A stretch of DNA of 64,000 nt from Planctomyces sp. SH-PL62 (GCF_001610895.1 NZ_CP011273.1:2852001-2916000), one strand, 5' to 3'. Counted from the stretch's first letter, positions 25,990 to 35,645 are shown. The notes: generated by a model not told the origin, from the letters alone. Program-made: numbers and translations.

Positions 25990-28017
25990 ATGGAAGACCT
26001 TTTGCGAGCGGCGCTGACCAACGCCCTGGGCGCCGCCGTCCTGGGGGCGATGGTCGCCGGGCTCGCCCTGATCCTGGTGCGACGCCCTGCCGTCGTGCAC
26101 TGCCTCTGGGTCGTCGTCCTGCTCAAGCTGGTGACGCCCCCGCTGTTCGAGGTCTCGGTCGGCGAGTTCGAGGATGAGACGGTCGCGACGCTCGCCGCGC
26201 CGCTCGTCGTCGAGGAGCCGATTTCGATCACCCTCACCCCGGCCGAGCTGGCGGCCCTTGAGGAGTCCTCGGCGATCTTCGAGGCCGAGGCCGTCGAGTC
26301 CCCCGCCGTGCTCGCGTTCGACGCCGCCCCGGATCGTTCGTGGTCGAGCCTTGCGTGGCAGGGGTTGATGGCCGCCTGGCTGGCCGGCTCGGCGGCGACG
26401 GCCGTCCTGGCGACGGTCCGCGTGGTCCGGTTTCAAAGCCGGTTGCGAGACGCCTCGCCGGCGGGGGAATGGGTCGAGCGCGAGGTCGCCGAGCTGTCGG
26501 CCGCGATGGGCCTGAGACGGCCTCCGCGGGTCGAGTTCATCGACGCGCGGACGACCCCCATGATCTGGAGCCTGGGCCTCTGTCCCCGCCTGATCCTCCC
26601 CCAGATGCTCTGGAAGAGGCTGGACGGCCGTTGTCGCACCCTCCTCCTGACGCATGAACTGGCCCACCTGAAGCGCGGCGACCACCTGCTGCGGTTCTTC
26701 GAGCTGGGCGTGACGGTCCTCTACTGGTGGCTCCCGGTCGTCTGGTGGGTCCGCCGGGCCCTCCGCGACGTCGAGGAGCAGTGCTGCGACGCGTGGGTCG
26801 TCTGGATGTTCCCCGAACACGCCCGCGCCTACGCCGAGACGCTGCTGGACACGGTCGATTTCCTGAACCCGAGCGCCGACCCCGAGCCGCTTTTGGCGAG
26901 CGGATTCGGCAAGGTGCAACATCTCCGAAGGAGGCTCACGATGGTCATGACGGGAACGACGTCACGCTCGCTGGGATGGCAAGGCTCGCTGGGCGCCCTG
27001 GCCCTGGCCGGCGTCCTCTTGCCGATGAGCCCCACCTGGGCCGACAAGCCCGACGAGCCCGCCGTCCAGTTCGAGGCCGTCCAGCCCGCCGACGTCGTCG
27101 TCTTCGGCGAGGCGATCGACGGTCGGGGTGAATCTCTCTCGTTCCGAGCCGTGGGCGACGGCGACGCCCTCAAGACGATCGACTTCGTCGGCCCGGTGAC
27201 GCTCGCCGCCGTCGCCGACGACGATGAGAATGATGAAGCCAAGGACAAGGGCGGCGACAAGAAAGACGACGGCAAGGACAAGGGCAGGGACGGCGACAAG
27301 AAGGACAGGGCGGAGGTCCGCAAGGAGATCCGGCTCCAGGTCCGCGGGGAAGGCAAGGAGGCCGGCGAGGCGATCAAGAAGGCGGCCGAGGGGTTGAAGG
27401 CTCAGCTCAAGGAACTGGAGGCCGGGAAGCCCGAGGGCGAGGACCGCGAGGCCCAGATCAAGGGGCTGAAGGCCGCGCTCGAGCAGCTTGGGAAGCTTGC
27501 CAGGAGGCCCGACGCGGTCGAGCTCCGGGGCATGCCCTTCGACGGTCCCGGCCAGACCTTCACGTTCCAGCCGGAGAAGCTGACGGTGGAGCCTTTCGGG
27601 GAAGGCCAGAAGAACCGGTTCAAGCTCGGGCGGCTCGTCGATCGGCGGTTCAACGCCGACGACCCGAAGGCGGCCGAGGCCCTGAAGCGGGTCGACGAGC
27701 TGAGCAAGGTGGTGGCGGAGAAGCAGCGGGAGCTGAGCGAGGCCGCCGGGAAGCTTGCCGAGGCCCACAAGAAGCTCGCGGAGATGCAGGGCGAGGTCGT
27801 CATCGAGCGGGTCATGCCCGACGTCGCCGAGCGCATCAAGCAGGCCAGGGTTCGCGAAGTCCAGGCCCGCGACCACCGTGAAGCCGAAGTTCGGGACCGA
27901 CGCCCGGACGCCGGGGACCAGTCCCGCATCGACTCCCTGGAGCAGAAGCTCAACAAGGTCCTCGAGGAGCTGGAGAGCCTGAAGAAGCCCAGGGCCGAGA
28001 GCGCGGACGAGAAATGA
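25990..28017 (+). CDS. M56 membrane metallopeptidase with long coiled-coil tail
   Basis: A 675-residue BlaR1/MecR1-like protein. Hydrophobic segments lie near residues 10-30, 33-52, 118-142, 238-256 and 330-347. The zinc site is HELAH at residues 222-226 with a downstream acidic ligand candidate in DVEEQCCDAWV. Classical BlaR1 ends in a penicillin-binding sensor domain. Here the last 270-300 residues are instead extremely charged (runs of Lys/Asp/Glu from about residue 405) with heptad-like coiled-coil segments (AEKQRELSEAAGKLAEAHKK). The gene is 22 bp after blaI and surely co-transcribed. What the tail senses is unknown. Confidence 0.9.
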   Translation: MEDLLRAALTNALGAAVLGAMVAGLALILVRRPAVVHCLWVVVLLKLVTPPLFEVSVGEFEDETVATLAAPLVVEEPISITLTPAELAALEESSAIFEAEAVESPAVLAFDAAPDRSWSSLAWQGLMAAWLAGSAATAVLATVRVVRFQSRLRDASPAGEWVEREVAELSAAMGLRRPPRVEFIDARTTPMIWSLGLCPRLILPQMLWKRLDGRCRTLLLTHELAHLKRGDHLLRFFELGVTVLYWWLPVVWWVRRALRDVEEQCCDAWVVWMFPEHARAYAETLLDTVDFLNPSADPEPLLASGFGKVQHLRRRLTMVMTGTTSRSLGWQGSLGALALAGVLLPMSPTWADKPDEPAVQFEAVQPADVVVFGEAIDGRGESLSFRAVGDGDALKTIDFVGPVTLAAVADDDENDEAKDKGGDKKDDGKDKGRDGDKKDRAEVRKEIRLQVRGEGKEAGEAIKKAAEGLKAQLKELEAGKPEGEDREAQIKGLKAALEQLGKLARRPDAVELRGMPFDGPGQTFTFQPEKLTVEPFGEGQKNRFKLGRLVDRRFNADDPKAAEALKRVDELSKVVAEKQRELSEAAGKLAEAHKKLAEMQGEVVIERVMPDVAERIKQARVREVQARDHREAEVRDRRPDAGDQSRIDSLEQKLNKVLEELESLKKPRAESADEK

Positions 28018-28160
28018 CCTGATCCGCCCTGCTGGATGGATCGACCGAGCGAACCGCGACGCGGCCGGGCCCTGCACCCCGCCGCGTCGTCTCGTTTCGA
28101 ACCGAGGGGCCGTGGTCGGCACGCCCGACGCCCACCTTCGAGACGGTCGTGTGAGGGGGC

Positions 28161-28254
28161 GACGAGCACGAAGACCGTCGCCTGTTCGTGTCGTCCGCGA
28201 TGATGGTCCCCCTCATCCGGCCCTCCGGGCCACCTTCTCCCACCAGGGAGGAAG
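28161..28254. repeat. Intergenic palindromic repeat, family A, copy 1
   Basis: The 28018-28381 gap contains the 20-mer gacgagcacgaagaccgtcg (28161-28180), which recurs with one or two changes at 32621 and, inverted, at 48437. At 28208-28254 lies the motif CCCTCATCCGGCCC...GGGCCACCTTCTCCC, followed by CAGGGAGGAAGG that can fold back on it. I see no gene in the gap. Confidence 0.75.
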
Positions 28255-28381
28255 GCATGATGGCATCGGCATGACTAACCCCCTCGAGGGGGGCGGCGGG
28301 CTTTCGAAACGCGAACGGGGCGGCCGCATTCCTCGGGCGCCCCGTCGGGGGATCCTTCGCTTCGCTGGGGGGGTCGCTTGC

Positions 28382-29065
28382 TCAGTCGTCGATGCCGAGG
28401 CGGTAGAGGAGTTCGTCGAACTGGTCGCGGTGCTCGTCGTCGGTCGAGTGGAGGTGCTCGGCCTCGGAGATGAACTTGAGGGTGTCGTCGCGCCGAAGGC
28501 CGTAACCCTGGAGGATTTCCTCGAAGGGGTCCAGGTCGTGGGCGTAGACGAAGAGGAGCTTGTGCTCGTCGAACTGGACTTCCATCGGGCCGGCGGGGTT
28601 GAGGGCGGCCAGGCCGGTGCAGCCGTCGTTCATCAGGAGCGACTCGTAGTCGTAGAGCGTGCTCTTGAGGATGACGGTGTCCATGTGCTCACGGTAGAGG
28701 TCGGAGTGGGAGCCGGGCTCGGAGTCGTGGCTGGACTCCATGACCACGTCCACGACCTCGCCCAGGGGGTCGAGCAGATCCATGAAGACGTCGAAGAGGC
28801 GGTCCGAGGAGATCGAGGCGGCGAGGACGGGCATCCGGTTGCCGGACTCGGGGTCGCAGTAGACGTCGCGGCGGTAGCCTTCGCGGGGGATGACCTCCAG
28901 GCCGATCGACGGCCGGACGGCGTCGGTCAGCGAGAAGCTTCCGTAGCGACCGACGCTGAGGTGGGCGTCCAGCTGGTCCTGGCTCAGGTCGTCGAAGCTG
29001 GTGCGGGGCATGCGAGTGGGATTGTTGCGCAGCACGCGCTCCAGAAAGCGTTGAATGAAGCTCAT
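28382..29065 (-). CDS. Conserved-looking protein of unknown function
   Basis: A 227-residue soluble acidic protein, not recognised. It starts MSFIQRFLERVLRNNPTRMPRTSFDDLSQDQLDAHLSVG and contains many Asp/Glu, with DVVMESSHDSEPGSHSDLYREHMD in the middle. There are no membrane segments, signal peptide or known catalytic motif. The ATG at 29065 is chosen because GGAGGGG lies 10 bases upstream and the frame before it is arginine/cysteine-rich. The composition suggests a real cytosolic protein. Confidence 0.75.
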   Translation of the reverse strand: MSFIQRFLERVLRNNPTRMPRTSFDDLSQDQLDAHLSVGRYGSFSLTDAVRPSIGLEVIPREGYRRDVYCDPESGNRMPVLAASISSDRLFDVFMDLLDPLGEVVDVVMESSHDSEPGSHSDLYREHMDTVILKSTLYDYESLLMNDGCTGLAALNPAGPMEVQFDEHKLLFVYAHDLDPFEEILQGYGLRRDDTLKFISEAEHLHSTDDEHRDQFDELLYRLGIDD

Positions 29066-29270
29066 TGGAAAGGGCCCCCTCCTAAACTGCATCAGACAAA
29101 GGGAATGTTTCGCTGAAAGTCCTCGGCTGCCGCGCCAAGCGGTCTCGGGTCGGGTCCCGAGCCAAACCATCCCAGGAATCCGCTTGACACCGCGCCCAAG
29201 GGAGTCGAAACCCACCCCGGGGACGGTCGCCTTTCCATTGGCAACGCTTCACTCGCCGCTCTGCTATCTC

Positions 29271-29279
29271 AATATACCA
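29271..29279 (-). promoter_or_regulatory. Extended -10 promoter candidate, minus strand
   Basis: On the minus strand the sequence reads TGGTATATT, that is TG-N-TATATT, in an A/T-rich island. It would produce a leader of about 200 nt for the gene starting at 29065. No convincing -35 element is present. Confidence 0.35.
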
Positions 29280-29280
29280 T

Positions 29281-29750
29281 GCGTGCCGCCCGCCCATGCC
29301 ATTCGCCGATGCTGCCGATGCGTCCGTGAAGCAAGGGGTTGCGATCGGTCCACGAGGGCGATGCGTCAGGCCTTCTCTGAACGTCATCCATCCCGGATTC
29401 GTTCGACGTCGACCCTTACTGCATTTTGGATGCCAGGCCGTTCTCGCATCCTCGGAACCCCTTGCCCCGGCTGGTCATGACGAAAACTTGAGGCGACTTC
29501 TGGGAAATATGGCCGCTGGCTCGGGCAAGTCAACCGTACAAGAAACCGTGGTCCATTTTGTAATCCTTTCCAGGGGGCCGGCAAGACGGCGGCCGAGAAA
29601 GCGACGTCCGGGGATTCGGCGAAACGCCCCCCCGGCGGCGCCGACCGCCCCCGGCGCGGGCGGCCGGGATTAACGAGCCGCCGGTCTCCCCCGTGACGCC
29701 GCGGGCGGGCCCCGATGCCGGGGCGCGTCATGGCGTGGCCCGGGCGCGAC
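29281..29750. other. Gene-free stretch of lower GC content
   Basis: About 470 bases between two divergent genes with more A/T than the surroundings up to about 29580, then a very GC-rich segment. Short frames here are arginine-rich or broken and have no ribosome sites I trust. I see no RNA gene. Confidence 0.5.
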
Positions 29751-29751
29751 G

Positions 29752-29760
29752 TGGTATACT
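29752..29760 (+). promoter_or_regulatory. Extended -10 promoter for the M20 peptidase
   Basis: TGGTATACT (TG-N-TATACT) ends 40 bases before the M20 start codon. The start would be near 29767 with a leader of about 34 nt. The -35 region is not recognisable, which fits an extended -10 promoter. Confidence 0.45.
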
Positions 29761-29800
29761 GCCGGCCGGTTTCCGGGGCGGGATGGGAAAGGGGGCGTTC

Positions 29801-31174
29801 ATGAGCCTGGATCGAGTCGACGCATACATCGAATCGCATGCGAAAGAGTTCGAGGAGCAGCTCAAGGCGCTGATCCGGATCCCCAGCGTCAGCGCCCAGC
29901 CCGACCACGACCCCGACACCCGACGCGCCGCCGAGTTCATCCGGGACGATCTCGTCGCCATGGGGCTCGACGCCCGGATCCTCGACACCGAGCGGCACCC
30001 GATCGTCTACGCCGAGCGCCTCGCCGCCCCCGGCAAGCCGACCGTCCTCATCTATGGACATTACGACGTCCAGCCCCCCGAGCCGCTCGAACCCTGGCTC
30101 TCCCCCCCGTTCGAGCCCACCGTCCGCGACGGCAACCTCTACGCCCGCGGCGCGACCGACGACAAGGGGCAGATGTTCACCCACCTGAAGGCCGTCGAGG
30201 CCTGGCTCAAGACGACCGGCGACCTGCCGGTGAACGTCAAGATCCTCATCGAAGGCGAGGAGGAGATCGGCGGGGTGAACCTGGAACGGTACGTCGCCGA
30301 GAACCCCGAGAAGCTCGCCTGCGACTACGCCGTCATCTCCGACACCAGCCAGTTCGCCCCCGGCCGGCCGGCCATCACCTACGGCCTCAAGGGCCTCGCC
30401 TACTTCGAGCTCCACGTCCAGGGGGCGACCCGCGACCTCCACTCCGGCACCTTCGGCGGCGCGGTCGCGAACCCGCTCAACGCCCTGGCGACGATCCTCG
30501 ACGGCCTCAAGGGGCCCGACGGCCGGATCCGGGTCGAAGGGTTCTACGACGCCGTCAAGCCCCTGGAAGCCTGGGAGCGCGAGGCCTTCGGCAAGCTCCC
30601 CTTCTCCGAGGAGGAGTTCCGGGCCGACCTGGGCGTCGCCGAGCTTTTCGGCGAGGAAGGCTATTCGACCCTGGAACGCAAGTGGGCCCGGCCGACCTGC
30701 GACGTCCACGGGCTCTGGGGGGGCTATTCCGGCCCCGGCCCCAAGACGGTCCTCCCCTGCAAGGCGGGCGCGAAGTTCAGCTTCCGGCTCGTCCCCGACC
30801 AGGACCCGGCGGAGGTCGAGGCCCTGGTCCGCAAGCACATCGAGGCCAACACGCCGCCGGGGGTGACGGTCGAGCTCATCAGCCACCAGGGCTCGCCCGC
30901 CGTGCTGGTGGACGTGGACAGCCCCGGCTTCCGCGCGGCGGCGAAGGCCGTCGAGACCGGCTTCGGCGTCGCGCCGGTGTTCATCCGCGAGGGGGGCTCG
31001 ATCCCGGTCGTCGGCCTGTTCAAGCGGCACCTGAAGGTGGACACCCTGCTGCTGGGCTGGGGCCAGAACGACGACAACCTGCACGGCCCCAACGAGAAGT
31101 TCTCGCTGGCCGACTTCCACCGCGGGATCAAGGCGAGCGCCCACCTTCTCGACGAGCTGTCGCGGGCGACCTGA
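29801..31174 (+). CDS. M20 family dipeptidase
   Basis: A 457-residue cytosolic di-zinc peptidase of the M20 (PepV/CNDP) group. Zinc ligands are visible in order: His in LIYGHYDVQPPEPLEPW, bridging Asp in ARGATDDKGQM, Glu pair in IEGEEEIGGVN, Asp in VISDTSQFAPG and the last His in DNLHGPNEKF. The lid/dimerisation domain lies between (RDLHSGTFGGAVANP). The ATG at 29801 follows GGGAAAGGGGG. It hydrolyses dipeptides, perhaps also non-standard ones. Upstream in-frame codons are arginine-rich and probably not translated. Confidence 0.93.
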   Translation: MSLDRVDAYIESHAKEFEEQLKALIRIPSVSAQPDHDPDTRRAAEFIRDDLVAMGLDARILDTERHPIVYAERLAAPGKPTVLIYGHYDVQPPEPLEPWLSPPFEPTVRDGNLYARGATDDKGQMFTHLKAVEAWLKTTGDLPVNVKILIEGEEEIGGVNLERYVAENPEKLACDYAVISDTSQFAPGRPAITYGLKGLAYFELHVQGATRDLHSGTFGGAVANPLNALATILDGLKGPDGRIRVEGFYDAVKPLEAWEREAFGKLPFSEEEFRADLGVAELFGEEGYSTLERKWARPTCDVHGLWGGYSGPGPKTVLPCKAGAKFSFRLVPDQDPAEVEALVRKHIEANTPPGVTVELISHQGSPAVLVDVDSPGFRAAAKAVETGFGVAPVFIREGGSIPVVGLFKRHLKVDTLLLGWGQNDDNLHGPNEKFSLADFHRGIKASAHLLDELSRAT

Positions 31175-31318
31175 CCCGACCCGACCCGGCCCGATCGAGA
31201 TCCCGAAGACCAAGAGTCGAATCGAAGCGAAGACCCGAAGACGACGCCGGCGCCCCGCGCCGGGGCGGTCGTCCCCCGGCCGGGCGCCGGCCCCCCGGGC
31301 GCGTTCAAGGAATCCGTC

Positions 31319-32605
31319 ATGCTCGACCTGAAATACGTCATCGCCAATATCGAGGCCGTCCGGCTCAACTGCCGGAACCGCAACGTCCCCGCCGACGCGC
31401 TGGAAGACCTGGACCGGATCATCGACCTGGAGGCCGACCGCAAGCGGGTCCTCTCGACCGTCGAGGAGGTCCGTCGCCGCCAGAACGAGGTCGCCCAGTC
31501 CACCGGCAAGGAGAAGGACCCGGCGCGTCGGGCCGAGCTGATCGAGGCGGGCAAGCGGCTCAAGTCCGACGTCGCCCAGCACGAGGAGCAGCTCCGCAGC
31601 CTCGACGACGAGGTCAAGCAGCGTCTCCTCCGCATCCCCAACCTCACCCACCCCGACGCCCCCGTCGGCCAGACCGAGGGCGACAGCCTGGAGCTGCGGA
31701 AGGTCGGGACGCCCCGGACCTTCGACTTCCCGGTCAAGGACCACGTCGAGCTGGGCAAGAGCCTGGACCTGATCGACTTCGAGACCGGCGGCAAGGTCGC
31801 CGGCTCGGGCTTCTACTTCCTCAAGAACGACGCCGTCCTGCTCGACCTGGCGCTCCAGCAGTTCGCCCTGCGGAAGCTGATCGGCCGCGGCTTCATCCCG
31901 ATCACCACGCCCGACCTGGCCCGCAACAGCATCCTTGAAGGGGTCGGCTTCACCCCCCGAGGGGAGGAGACGCAGGTCTACTCGATCGAGGACACCGACC
32001 TCAGCCTGGTCGGCACCGCCGAGATCACCCTGGGCGGGATGCTCGCCGACGAGCTGCTCGACGAGGCCGCCCTGCCGATCAAGTACGTCGGCCTCTCGCA
32101 CTGCTTCCGCACCGAGGCGGGCGCCGCCGGCCGGGCCAGCCGCGGGCTGTATCGGGTCCACCAGTTCACCAAGGTCGAGATGTTCGCCTTCTCGACCCCC
32201 GAGCAGTCCGACGCGATCCACGCGGAGATGCTGGCGATCGAGGAGGAGATCTTCGGCGAGCTGGGAATCCCCTACCTGGTCCTCGACATCGCCAGCGGCG
32301 ACCTCGGCGGCCCCGCCTACCGCAAGTTCGACCTCGAAGCCTGGATGCCCGGGCGCGGCGAACACGGCGAGTACGGCGAGGTCACCAGCACCTCCGACTG
32401 CACCGATTACCAGGCCCGCCGGCTCAACATCCGGTATCGCCCCGCCGGCCAGAAGGGGACGCGGTTCGTCCACACCCTCAACGGCACCGCCGTCGCCGTC
32501 AGCCGGGCGCTCATCGCCGTGATCGAGAACTACCAGCGCGCCGACGGCAAGATCGACGTCCCCGAGGTCCTCAAGCCCTACATCGGCAAGGACGTGATCG
32601 GATAA
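31319..32605 (+). CDS. serS: Seryl-tRNA synthetase
   Basis: A complete 428-residue class II synthetase that charges tRNA-Ser (and tRNA-Sec) with serine. The N-terminal coiled-coil arm spans about residues 30-105. The catalytic domain shows motif 2 (KYVGLSHCFRTEAGAAGRASRGLYRVHQF, of which FRTEAG is the core) and motif 3 (HTLNGTAVAVSRALIAVIENYQ). The ATG at 31319 has AAGGA upstream. It lies 144 bp after the M20 peptidase gene in the same direction and is followed by a repeat-rich gap. Confidence 0.97.
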   Translation: MLDLKYVIANIEAVRLNCRNRNVPADALEDLDRIIDLEADRKRVLSTVEEVRRRQNEVAQSTGKEKDPARRAELIEAGKRLKSDVAQHEEQLRSLDDEVKQRLLRIPNLTHPDAPVGQTEGDSLELRKVGTPRTFDFPVKDHVELGKSLDLIDFETGGKVAGSGFYFLKNDAVLLDLALQQFALRKLIGRGFIPITTPDLARNSILEGVGFTPRGEETQVYSIEDTDLSLVGTAEITLGGMLADELLDEAALPIKYVGLSHCFRTEAGAAGRASRGLYRVHQFTKVEMFAFSTPEQSDAIHAEMLAIEEEIFGELGIPYLVLDIASGDLGGPAYRKFDLEAWMPGRGEHGEYGEVTSTSDCTDYQARRLNIRYRPAGQKGTRFVHTLNGTAVAVSRALIAVIENYQRADGKIDVPEVLKPYIGKDVIG

Positions 32606-32620
32606 CAACATGGGCGGGAA

Positions 32621-32924
32621 GACGAGCACGGAGACCGTCGGAAGGCGCGTTCGGAATCATCAAGCCCTTCCCCCCTCGCGGGGGAAGGTGGCCCGCAGGG
32701 CCGGATGAGGGGGAAGGCCAGCACCAGGACCGTCGGCGATTCAAGCGGCCGGATGACGAATCCCGACGGCTCTCGTGCCGGTCTTCCCCCCCATCCGACC
32801 CCTTTGGGGCCTGTCATCCCCCGCAAGCTGGGAAGACCGTCACCGCCCACGCCGGGCCGGGGACGCGGCGGCGGTCGTCCCTCTCATCCGGCCTTCGGCC
32901 GCCTTTCCCCACCAGGGGGGAAGG
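32621..32924. repeat. Cluster of family A intergenic repeats
   Basis: The 32606-33070 gap is mostly repeats. The 20-mer gacgagcacggagaccgtcg lies at 32621-32640. An inverted CCTCATCCGGCCC unit, reading GGTGGCCCGCAGGGCCGGATGAGG, is at 32665-32712. A diverged 20-mer, GCCAGCACCAGGACCGTCG, is at 32717-32735, and GGCTCTCGTGCCGG, shared with 48390, at about 32768. A direct unit CTCATCCGGCCTTCGGCCGCC lies at 32882-32902 with a fold-back arm to 32924. No gene is present. Confidence 0.75.
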
Positions 32925-33070
32925 AGGCTCGTCACCATCATTTCCACTCGTCGTCGACGTAGCACAAGGCGGGGGGAGCGATTCGCGTCGGCTTTCCTGA
33001 AGCGCCTCGTCCGGCCTTGGGCCGACTCTCCCGTTCCGACCCGATCCAACCCGTCCCGGAGGAGGGCGAA

Positions 33071-34441
33071 ATGCGAAATCCGCTGCTAGTGCCCGACCTT
33101 CGCGAGCTGATCCACGGCGGGGAGGACGTCGCGCTCCGGGAGTTCCTGGTGGACCTGCACCCCGGCCGCGTGGCGGAGTTCATCGAGGACCTGCCCGACG
33201 GCGACGGCGACACCGTGTTCCGCATCCTCGAGCCCCGCGAGCGGGCCGAGGTGCTCAGCTATCTGGAGAACGACGAGCAGAACCGCCTGATCGAGTCGAT
33301 GCCCCCCAAGGAGGCCGCCGACCTGCTCCGCGTGATGTCGCACGACGAGCGCGCGGCCCTGGTGAATCGGCTCGAGGAGGAGTTCGTCGACGAGGTGCTC
33401 CCCAACCTCGCCCAGGCCGAACGCGAGGACATCCGCCGTCTGGCCGGATACGAGCCCGGCACCGCCGGCGCGGTGATGACCACCGACTACGTCACCCTCC
33501 CCCCGCACATCACCGTCCGCGAGGCCCTGGAACGGCTCCGCCACGAGGCCCCCGACCGCGAGACGATCTATTACTGCTACGTCGTCGACCACTCCCGCCG
33601 GCTCATCGGCTTCATCTCGCTCAAGCGGCTGATCCTGGCGCGACGGTCCGCCGTGATCGAGGAGATCATGCAGCGCGACGTGATCTTCGCCAAGGTCGAC
33701 GACGACCAGGAGCCGGTGGCGCGGACGATCGACAAGTACGACCTGCTCGCACTCCCCATCGTCGACGTCGGCGACCGGCTGGTGGGGATCGTCACCCACG
33801 ACGACGCCATGGACATCCTCCGTCGCGAGCAGACCGAGGACATCCTCAAGTTCGGCGGCGTCGCGCCCGACCCCGAGGCCGACGTCCCCTACTGGCAGAG
33901 CACCGTCCTGACGACCGTCCGACGCCGCATCAAGTGGCTGATGCTCCTGTTCCTGGCCGAGAACCTCACGACCCCCGTCCAGCAGCATTTCCAGTGGACC
34001 TACGGCGACCAGAAGATGCCGGCCCTGGCCCTCTTCATCTCGCTGTTGACCGGCACCGGCGGCAACGCCGGCAGCCAGACGGTCGGCACGGTGATCCGGG
34101 GCATGGCCCTGGGGGAGATCAAGCTCTCCCAGGCGCTCCTGGTCGTCGCCCGCGAGTGCCTGACCGGCCTCTGCCTGGGCCTGATGCTCGGCACGGTCGC
34201 CCTCTTCTACATCCACTTCTGGCGCGACCAGCCCTGGGGCGTCTCGTGCGTCGTCGGCTTCTCCCTGTTCGGCGTCTGCATGTGGGCCAACGTCATCGGC
34301 TCGCTCGTCCCCCTGGCCGCCCGCCGCGTCGGCATCGACCCCGCCGTCGTCTCCGCCCCGTTCATCAGCACCCTCGTCGACGCCACCGGCATGGTCATCT
34401 ACTTCACCATCGCCATCCTCCTGCTGGGCCTCGTGAAGTGA
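33071..34441 (+). CDS. mgtE: MgtE-family magnesium transporter
   Basis: A 456-residue Mg2+ channel/transporter. The N-terminal superhelical MgtE_N domain (DLHPGRVAEFIEDLP) spans about residues 10-130. It is followed by two CBS domains (AVMTTDYVTLPPHITVREALERL and EIMQRDVIFAKVDDD), which close the pore when Mg2+ is high. The C-terminal five-helix pore carries GTGGNAGSQTVGTVIRGMALGE, the family signature. GGAGGAGGGCGAA stands before the ATG at 33071. The upstream gap contains repeats only; I do not see an M-box. Confidence 0.95.
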   Translation: MRNPLLVPDLRELIHGGEDVALREFLVDLHPGRVAEFIEDLPDGDGDTVFRILEPRERAEVLSYLENDEQNRLIESMPPKEAADLLRVMSHDERAALVNRLEEEFVDEVLPNLAQAEREDIRRLAGYEPGTAGAVMTTDYVTLPPHITVREALERLRHEAPDRETIYYCYVVDHSRRLIGFISLKRLILARRSAVIEEIMQRDVIFAKVDDDQEPVARTIDKYDLLALPIVDVGDRLVGIVTHDDAMDILRREQTEDILKFGGVAPDPEADVPYWQSTVLTTVRRRIKWLMLLFLAENLTTPVQQHFQWTYGDQKMPALALFISLLTGTGGNAGSQTVGTVIRGMALGEIKLSQALLVVARECLTGLCLGLMLGTVALFYIHFWRDQPWGVSCVVGFSLFGVCMWANVIGSLVPLAARRVGIDPAVVSAPFISTLVDATGMVIYFTIAILLLGLVK

Positions 34442-34523
34442 GGACGGCCGGGGCTCGATCGGGCGTCCCCACGCGACGCGAGGCGAGCCGGATCGCGAAC
34501 CGATCGACCGCAGGAGCCCGTTC

Positions 34524-35531
34524 ATGAAGATCGTCATCCACCCCGCCGTCGAGGCCGACCGGCTGGACGCCTTCCGGGCCGCCGCGCCGGGGGTCGAGTT
34601 CGTCGTCGCGGCGACCGCCGCCGAGGCCGAGGCCGCCATGCCGGGGGCGGACGGCTTCCTGGGCAAGATCACCCCGGCGATGCTGGCGAGGGCCGACCGC
34701 CTGCGCTGGGTCCAGGCGTTCACGGCCAGCCTGGAGCACTACATCTTCCCCGCGCTCGTCGACCACCCCTGCATCCTCTCCAACACCCGGGGGCTGTTCG
34801 GCGACGTGATCGCCGATCAGGTCATGGGCTACGTCCTGGGCTTCGCCCGCAACCTCCACATCTACGCCCGCCGCCAGGCCGAGCGCCGCTACGAGCCCGA
34901 GGGGGGCTCCGCGGCGCGGGTCGACTTCGCCTCGGGGCCGGGGGTCGTCAACGCGATGGACCGGGCGACCATCCACCTCCCCCGCGCCACGATGGGGATC
35001 GTCGGCATGGGGGGGATCGGCCTGGAGATCGCCCGGCGGGCGTCGGCCTTCGGGATGACGATCCGGGGCGTCGATCGGCGGGCCGAACGGATCGAAAGGC
35101 CCGCGCACGTTGATCGGATCGAGGGCGTCGACCGCCTGGACGACCTGCTCGGCTGGGCCGACTTCGTCGTGATCGCCGCCCCCCATACGCCCGAGACCGA
35201 ACGCCTGTTCGACGCCGACCGGATCGCGAAGCTGCGGCCGTCCAGCTACCTGATCAACATCGGCCGGGGCGCGATCGTCGTCCTGGACGACCTGGTCGAA
35301 GCCCTGCGCGCGGGCCGGATCGCCGGCGCGGCGCTCGACGTGTTCGAGGTCGAGCCCCTGCCGCCGGAGCATCCCCTCTGGGACTTCCCGAACGTCATCC
35401 TCACCCCCCACACCGCCGGCTACTCGCCGGTCGTCGCCGAGCGGCACCGGGCCTTGCTGATCGACAACGTCGGCCGCTTCGCCCGGGGCGAGACGCCGCG
35501 CAACGTGGTCGATAAGGCCCTCTGGTTCTGA
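34524..35531 (+). CDS. NAD-dependent D-2-hydroxyacid dehydrogenase
   Basis: A 335-residue dehydrogenase of the GyaR/SerA superfamily, reducing 2-oxo acids to D-2-hydroxy acids or the reverse. The Rossmann motif MGIVGMGGIGLEIARRA is near residue 155, with Asp-Arg in GVDRRAE suggesting NAD. The catalytic Arg is in NIGRGAIVVLDDL, Glu in DVFEVEPLPPEHPLW and His in LTPHTAGYSP. It resembles the glyoxylate/hydroxypyruvate reductase-like group often seen in planctomycetes. The exact substrate is open. It follows mgtE by 82 bp. Confidence 0.92.
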   Translation: MKIVIHPAVEADRLDAFRAAAPGVEFVVAATAAEAEAAMPGADGFLGKITPAMLARADRLRWVQAFTASLEHYIFPALVDHPCILSNTRGLFGDVIADQVMGYVLGFARNLHIYARRQAERRYEPEGGSAARVDFASGPGVVNAMDRATIHLPRATMGIVGMGGIGLEIARRASAFGMTIRGVDRRAERIERPAHVDRIEGVDRLDDLLGWADFVVIAAPHTPETERLFDADRIAKLRPSSYLINIGRGAIVVLDDLVEALRAGRIAGAALDVFEVEPLPPEHPLWDFPNVILTPHTAGYSPVVAERHRALLIDNVGRFARGETPRNVVDKALWF

Positions 35532-35645
35532 GCCCCGGGGCGTCGTACGATGAAGGCGGCCGGGGCGGGATCGGATCAGATCGGGGATCGGCCTTTTTTC
35601 GATCGCCCGACGCCGGCGGCCCACGTGCAAGGGAAGGGGGGCGCC

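Noticed and set aside
28161-28254. CRISPR-like array in the repeat-rich gaps
   Set aside because: Copies are not evenly spaced, are in both orientations and have no unique spacers or cas genes.
29384-32629. 1,081-residue minus-strand frame opposite M20 peptidase and serS
   Set aside because: Shadow of well-identified plus-strand genes; low-complexity Gly/Asp/Val composition.
32606-33070. M-box magnesium riboswitch before mgtE
   Set aside because: The gap consists of family A repeats and GC-rich sequence; no M-box core elements were recognised.
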